Shown here one piece after another: positions 7,974 through 10,911 of a stretch of DNA of 10,911 bases (position 1 is its first letter; every line of letters starts with the position of its first letter). The notes under the pieces were generated by a model that made no database searches, was not told where the DNA came from, and was given only the letters and a program-made list of their open reading frames with translations. The position numbers and the translations under genes were made by a program. Source of the stretch: Phoronis ovalis (Eukaryota; Phoronida; Phoronidae); the NCBI GenBank assembly GCA_028565635.1, contig JAOXYB010058502.1, positions 1-10,911 on the forward strand. Direction: 5' to 3'.

Positions 7974-8383
7974 CAGGCCCGTCAAATGGGGGGGGGGGTC
8001 CGTTGGGTGCGAATGTATCCCCTTTTGAAATGGGAGGAACATATTTAATGATAACGCACCCCTTTTTGAAATGGGAGGACCATTAATATAATATTAACGC
8101 ACCCCCCTTTAGAAATAGTAACGCACTCACCTTTTGAACTGACAGGAAAACACGCGCACCTCCCCCTTTGGAACAGAAAGAAAAATGTTGCTTACGTCAG
8201 CACTTATTCTGGGCGTATTGTTACAATAGGAGTGGAAATGTCCTTTTTTTTTTTGCTTGTCATTTTTTTCTAGCAGTACGGAGATGTTTCAGCGACCTTT
8301 TTCGATTACTGAACTGATATTTTCTGTAATCGGTAATTCTATACAAACGCACCCCCCTTTAGAAAAAGTGTCTGACGGCCCTG
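7974..8383. mobile_element. 410-bp non-autonomous DNA element with terminal inverted repeats and 5-bp target-site duplication
   Basis: The left end CAGGCCCGTCA matches the reversed right end CAGGGCCGTCA at 10 of 11 bases. ACTAA directly precedes the left end (7969-7973) and directly follows the right end (8384-8388), as expected for a target-site duplication. A run of 11 G lies at 7988-7998. Inside are five or six diverged copies of a unit like AACGCACCCCCTTTTGAAA (near 8011, 8053, 8095, 8119, 8152 and 8345), some followed by TGGGAGGA. The C-rich units make it stand out from its AT-rich surroundings. No transposase frame is present. The superfamily is not clear. Confidence 0.65.
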
Positions 8384-8390
8384 ACTAATT

Positions 8391-8573
8391 AAGTAAACGA
8401 TACCCCCATAATGTGTTATGGACCATTTTTAAATTGCACCAGGGATTTTGATTAATCAATTTAATTTTTTAGTAAATAAAAAATTACCTTTTTTTAATAT
8501 TAAGTAATGATTCAAGGTTTATTCATGGTATTTACAATTTAATAATAATAATAAATAATAGTATCGTTTACTT
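8391..8573. repeat. Second inverted repeat inside the loop (13-bp perfect ends)
   Basis: AAGTAAACGATAC at 8391-8403 is exactly mirrored by GTATCGTTTACTT at 8561-8573. TTAA lies at 8389-8392 and again at 8575-8578, so a small TTAA-targeting element is possible, although the spacing of TTAA to the repeat differs by about three bases between the two ends. The interior is AT-rich and non-coding, with an (ATA)n-like stretch near 8542-8560. Confidence 0.45.
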
Positions 8574-8835
8574 CTTAAACACGTAGTTAGCTCGAATTTA
8601 GATCTGCTGGATTTTCCGGTAGGATGTGCCTTATCATTTTTACGAGGTGTTATAAAACTGAATTAAATTTCATGTGTTGCGCACACGAGTCCAAAAATAC
8701 CATCATGGCATAGCACGAATGCCAAAGTTTCAGAAAACATGTAATGTGGATTTTTCACAAATTTTTATTTAAGCAGTAACGAGATCTAGCTATGAAGGAA
8801 ACTGTAATAAACACGTGCGTAAAGAGAGAATCCGA

Positions 8836-8902
8836 TTAGATACAGATTCAGATCCAGATTCAACGTAAAGTCAGAATCAGATACAGAACCATATTCAGAT
8901 TC
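8836..8902. repeat. Degenerate hexamer repeat, CAGATT-like
   Basis: Imperfect copies of CAGATT, CAGATC and CAGATA recur across the block, interrupted near 8862-8872. It is an old microsatellite with no visible function. Confidence 0.6.
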
Positions 8903-9010
8903 GAAAAAAAGCAAAAATTAAAATTCTCTAAATGGCAGGTATTTGATAAAAACCACGACTTCTCACATTTTTTTGTTTCCACTCATTTTTCCCACGATTA
9001 TCGGCGAAAA

Positions 9011-9028
9011 GTTTGAAATATTTCAAAC
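9011..9028. repeat. Perfect 18-bp palindrome GTTTGAAATATTTCAAAC
   Basis: The sequence is identical to its own reverse complement over 18 bases. It is followed at 9047-9057 by TAACCCGTCTT, which pairs exactly with AAGACGGGTTA at 9114-9124 across a 56-base loop. No clear element boundary could be fixed around them. Confidence 0.7.
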
Positions 9029-9138
9029 GATTTTTCTAGATATTTTTAACCCGTCTTCTGCTAATTTTCAAATATTCTGAATAATTTTTGAATTTTTTTT
9101 GGAAATACCAGATAAGACGGGTTACCAAAAAACTGGAA

Positions 9139-9444
9139 ATGACCTTTCAAAATTGCTTTACTTGTGTATTTCAAAGTTTTTCCAACGAAAATAGTAAGCT
9201 GGTTTCTGGTTTTATGCGTGACTATTACTGTAATTCAAAAATTAATTTGGACATGACATTTTTAAAAAATGCATTTAAAACAGTGCTAGAGGCAAGAGAG
9301 GAGATACCGGATGTAGTTTTGAGAATACCGACAGAATACATCGGAAAATTTAAAAAGAAATCGTTTTTGTCTTACGAATTTTATGAAATTAAGAAAAAAC
9401 GAATATGCATATGCCTTTTTTGTGGCATAACGTATTCAAGATAA
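9139..9444 (+). other. Open reading frame of 101 codons, unassigned
   Basis: The frame is free of stops from 9085 to the TAA at 9442-9444; the first ATG is at 9139, since 9088 is a TTG. The protein would be basic, with a Lys/Arg-rich C-terminus and a C-I-C-L-F-C stretch near the end. I see no signal peptide, membrane segment or known motif. A 120-codon open stretch is unusual in such AT-rich DNA, yet there is no splice-site or promoter support. It may be a relic of a mobile-element gene or chance. Confidence 0.15.
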
Positions 9445-9589
9445 AAATAACATTGCTTAAACTAGACAGCCTTTTATTTTAGAAAAGGCATAGGATTAAT
9501 TATTGTCTCTTTTACAGTCTGAATAAATCCATCCGTTGGTGTTCTATGCTTCCGCACTAACACTAATGTCATGAGAACCTCATTTTTGG

Positions 9590-9900
9590 AGATTTTGCTA
9601 TTATTAACCTCCAGATGACCTAGTAACCTCAAGGATTAACTATCCCTACCCTGGGGATGTCATAAGTCAAACTTTAAGCCTCTGTGACCAACCGTTCTTG
9701 AGTTGTAACATATTCCCTCCATAATTAAGAGATGTCAAAAAATAAAAAAAATGCCTTCTGGAACCTAGACAGCCTCTATCAAAATAACCTCTGTGTAACT
9801 TGACCTTTGATCTCAAGGTCAACAATGGCCCACCCCAGGGATGTCACACCTAAAGTACCGTGCCTATACCTCAGACTGTCTTCGAGATATACATGTAGCT
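9590..9900. repeat. Two diverged copies of a dispersed-repeat unit, period about 184 bp
   Basis: GGGATGTC occurs at 9654-9661 and 9838-9845. Around both lie matching words: AACCTC, CTCAAGG, CCC, GTCA, then GCCT and a TTGAG/TCGAG word. The second copy contains a perfect hairpin TTGACCTT (9800-9807) / AAGGTCAA (9815-9822) with a 7-base loop. A related AACTAGACAGCCTT / AACCTAGACAGCCTC pair lies near 9459 and 9763. The block ends near a TACATGTA palindrome (9890-9897). It looks like an old, internally duplicated repetitive element. Confidence 0.5.
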
Positions 9901-9913
9901 AATAGGAGCATAT

Positions 9914-9930
9914 AAAAGAAAGAAAGAAAT
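9914..9930. repeat. Short (AAAG)n / (GAAA)n microsatellite
   Basis: About four units of AAAG lie just after the dispersed-repeat block, a common position for the simple-sequence tail of a retroposed element. Confidence 0.6.
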
Positions 9931-10911
9931 AAACTGTAAAAACCCAATAGCATGGCTACTAAAGCAGCAATACTAATAAAGTTCAATAAACAGACTATAC
10001 GCCGCGGCTGTTTTTAGAATGTAAAACACTTGTACTACTATGTTTATTAAAATTAATGACTTGGTGTGACGCATGGTGGCGAGTCCTGGTAGCTCTTAGC
10101 TACTGAAAATGCAAATCTCTATACGTACTAAGTATATAATTTATCTAAATATAAACCCAACTAACACATTTTTGCATTTCAGTTCATGGGTTCAATAGGT
10201 CATGCTTCTAGCGAGGAATGCATTAATTCTGTAAGCAAGGTAATTTTACAGTTACACTTTGGTTGCGGATAGCACATACTGACGTGGTGTAGGATATATT
10301 AAAGAAAAACAACATCTAGCGAATTATATATGTAGGTGAGTCTGTGCTAGGACTATTATTATAATAGTCTCGAGTCAGTATAACTTTTTATTACAAGATT
10401 CTATCCTACAAATTCTAATGGCGGTTATAAAGTTGTAACTGTTGTGCAAGCTAATTAAGTTTTTCCGTGATAATTTTGACTTATTTGATATTTAAATCAA
10501 TTATCAATAATCACGCGGCCGACTAATATAGTAGTCCATAGACCTCTATAAGCATTATGTTGCCACTGTATAGTACTAAGTTCGTTAACACAGAATTTAG
10601 CTGCTTTGCACTATTATTTTATAGTTGATAGATCGTAATCAATTTGGAAAATGATATTAATCGCCCGGGATTAATGAACGCACACATGAAAAGCATGCAT
10701 CGGGGAAGTATATCTTATGTTCACAAGATATAACTTAGACTGACCTCAGTCCCTTTTGGGTGTTTTTCTATTAAACCTTATTCAATTATAACTTGTCAAA
10801 ATTTTCTTGTTTTTTAGTTTACTCCATTACCTTTTACCTAGTCTCTAACACAGACTATATACTGTATAAATGTACTAAATAAACTATAAACTAGAAAAAG
10901 TCAAAAATTTG
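9931..10911. other. Intergenic stretch with small inverted repeats only
   Basis: No frame of note is present. Small perfect inverted repeats occur: GACTATTAT-T-ATAATAGTC at 10351-10369, and ATTAATC / GATTAAT around a GCCCGG centre at 10656-10675. An AATAAA lies at 10878-10883 on the plus strand, but with no gene upstream it cannot be called a polyadenylation signal. Confidence 0.5.

Larger units (their letters stand above)
7824..8777. repeat. Long imperfect inverted repeat: arms 7824-7941 and 8681-8777
   Basis: The left arm begins ACTGTTTAAATT and contains GTGAAAAATCCGCATTACAT (7843-7862). The right arm, read in reverse from 8777, begins ACTGCTTAAATA and contains the same 20-mer with one change (8758-8739). 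After a roughly 20-base insertion in the left arm, the match resumes through GAAACTTT, CATTC, GCTAT and TGGTATTTT. A perfect palindrome GTCTATATATAGAC (7808-7821) abuts the left outer end. The 740-bp loop holds two further element-like structures. This looks like an inverted duplication or the ends of a foldback-type element. Confidence 0.65.

Noticed and set aside
7824-8573. CRISPR array or tandem satellite for the repeated units
   Set aside because: The copies are unequal, diverged, irregularly spaced and lie within an element that has terminal inverted repeats.
10878-10883. AATAAA as the polyadenylation signal of a plus-strand gene
   Set aside because: No coding exon can be supported upstream of it on that strand.

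Overview
The window looks like animal nuclear DNA, most likely from a mollusc or another lophotrochozoan. It is strongly AT-rich, has introns with GTAAGT donors and pyrimidine-rich AG acceptors, contains no bacterial gene structure, and is full of short degenerate inverted-repeat elements. The lineage is an inference. It rests on the overall texture and on three copies of the palindrome TACATGTA, which I associate with bivalve genomes.

One gene is clear. It lies on the minus strand between 4262 and 1848 and has four coding exons (4262-4053, 3225-3054, 2285-2084, 1908-1848). The exons join in phase into a 214-residue secreted protein with a signal peptide, a short acidic N-terminal region, and two cysteine-rich domains matching the Dickkopf (DKK) N-terminal and C-terminal (colipase-fold) patterns. 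The short linker between the domains and the C-P-C and C-K-P motifs of the second domain fit DKK3-like members better than the DKK1/2/4 group. The first domain has 8 of the usual 10 cysteines. A polyadenylation signal lies about 66 bases past the stop.

Upstream of the gene (4600-4900) is a dense cluster of GTGTCA(G) motifs with two copies of an 11-base CACGTG-containing block. It could be a cis-regulatory region or a decayed repeat.

The rest is intergenic and rich in mobile-element remnants. A mariner-like non-autonomous element with TA flanks (863-1509) lies just 3' of the gene. At 1-740 there are fragments of coding-like sequence and a short tandem repeat. A dispersed 20-base direct repeat occurs at 5189 and 5525. 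An AATAAGGAAA-type repeat cluster lies near 7147-7340. The region 7808-8780 is a nested stack: a long imperfect inverted repeat whose loop holds a 410-bp element with terminal inverted repeats and a 5-bp target-site duplication, followed by another inverted repeat. At 9000-9900 there are palindromes, a 101-codon open frame of unknown meaning, and a diverged two-unit repeat. The region 9900-10911 holds no recognisable gene.

I saw no tRNA, rRNA or CRISPR array. No undescribed multi-gene system is visible. The points most worth following are the DKK3-like protein with its altered N-terminal domain, the upstream motif cluster, and the nested inverted-repeat stack.
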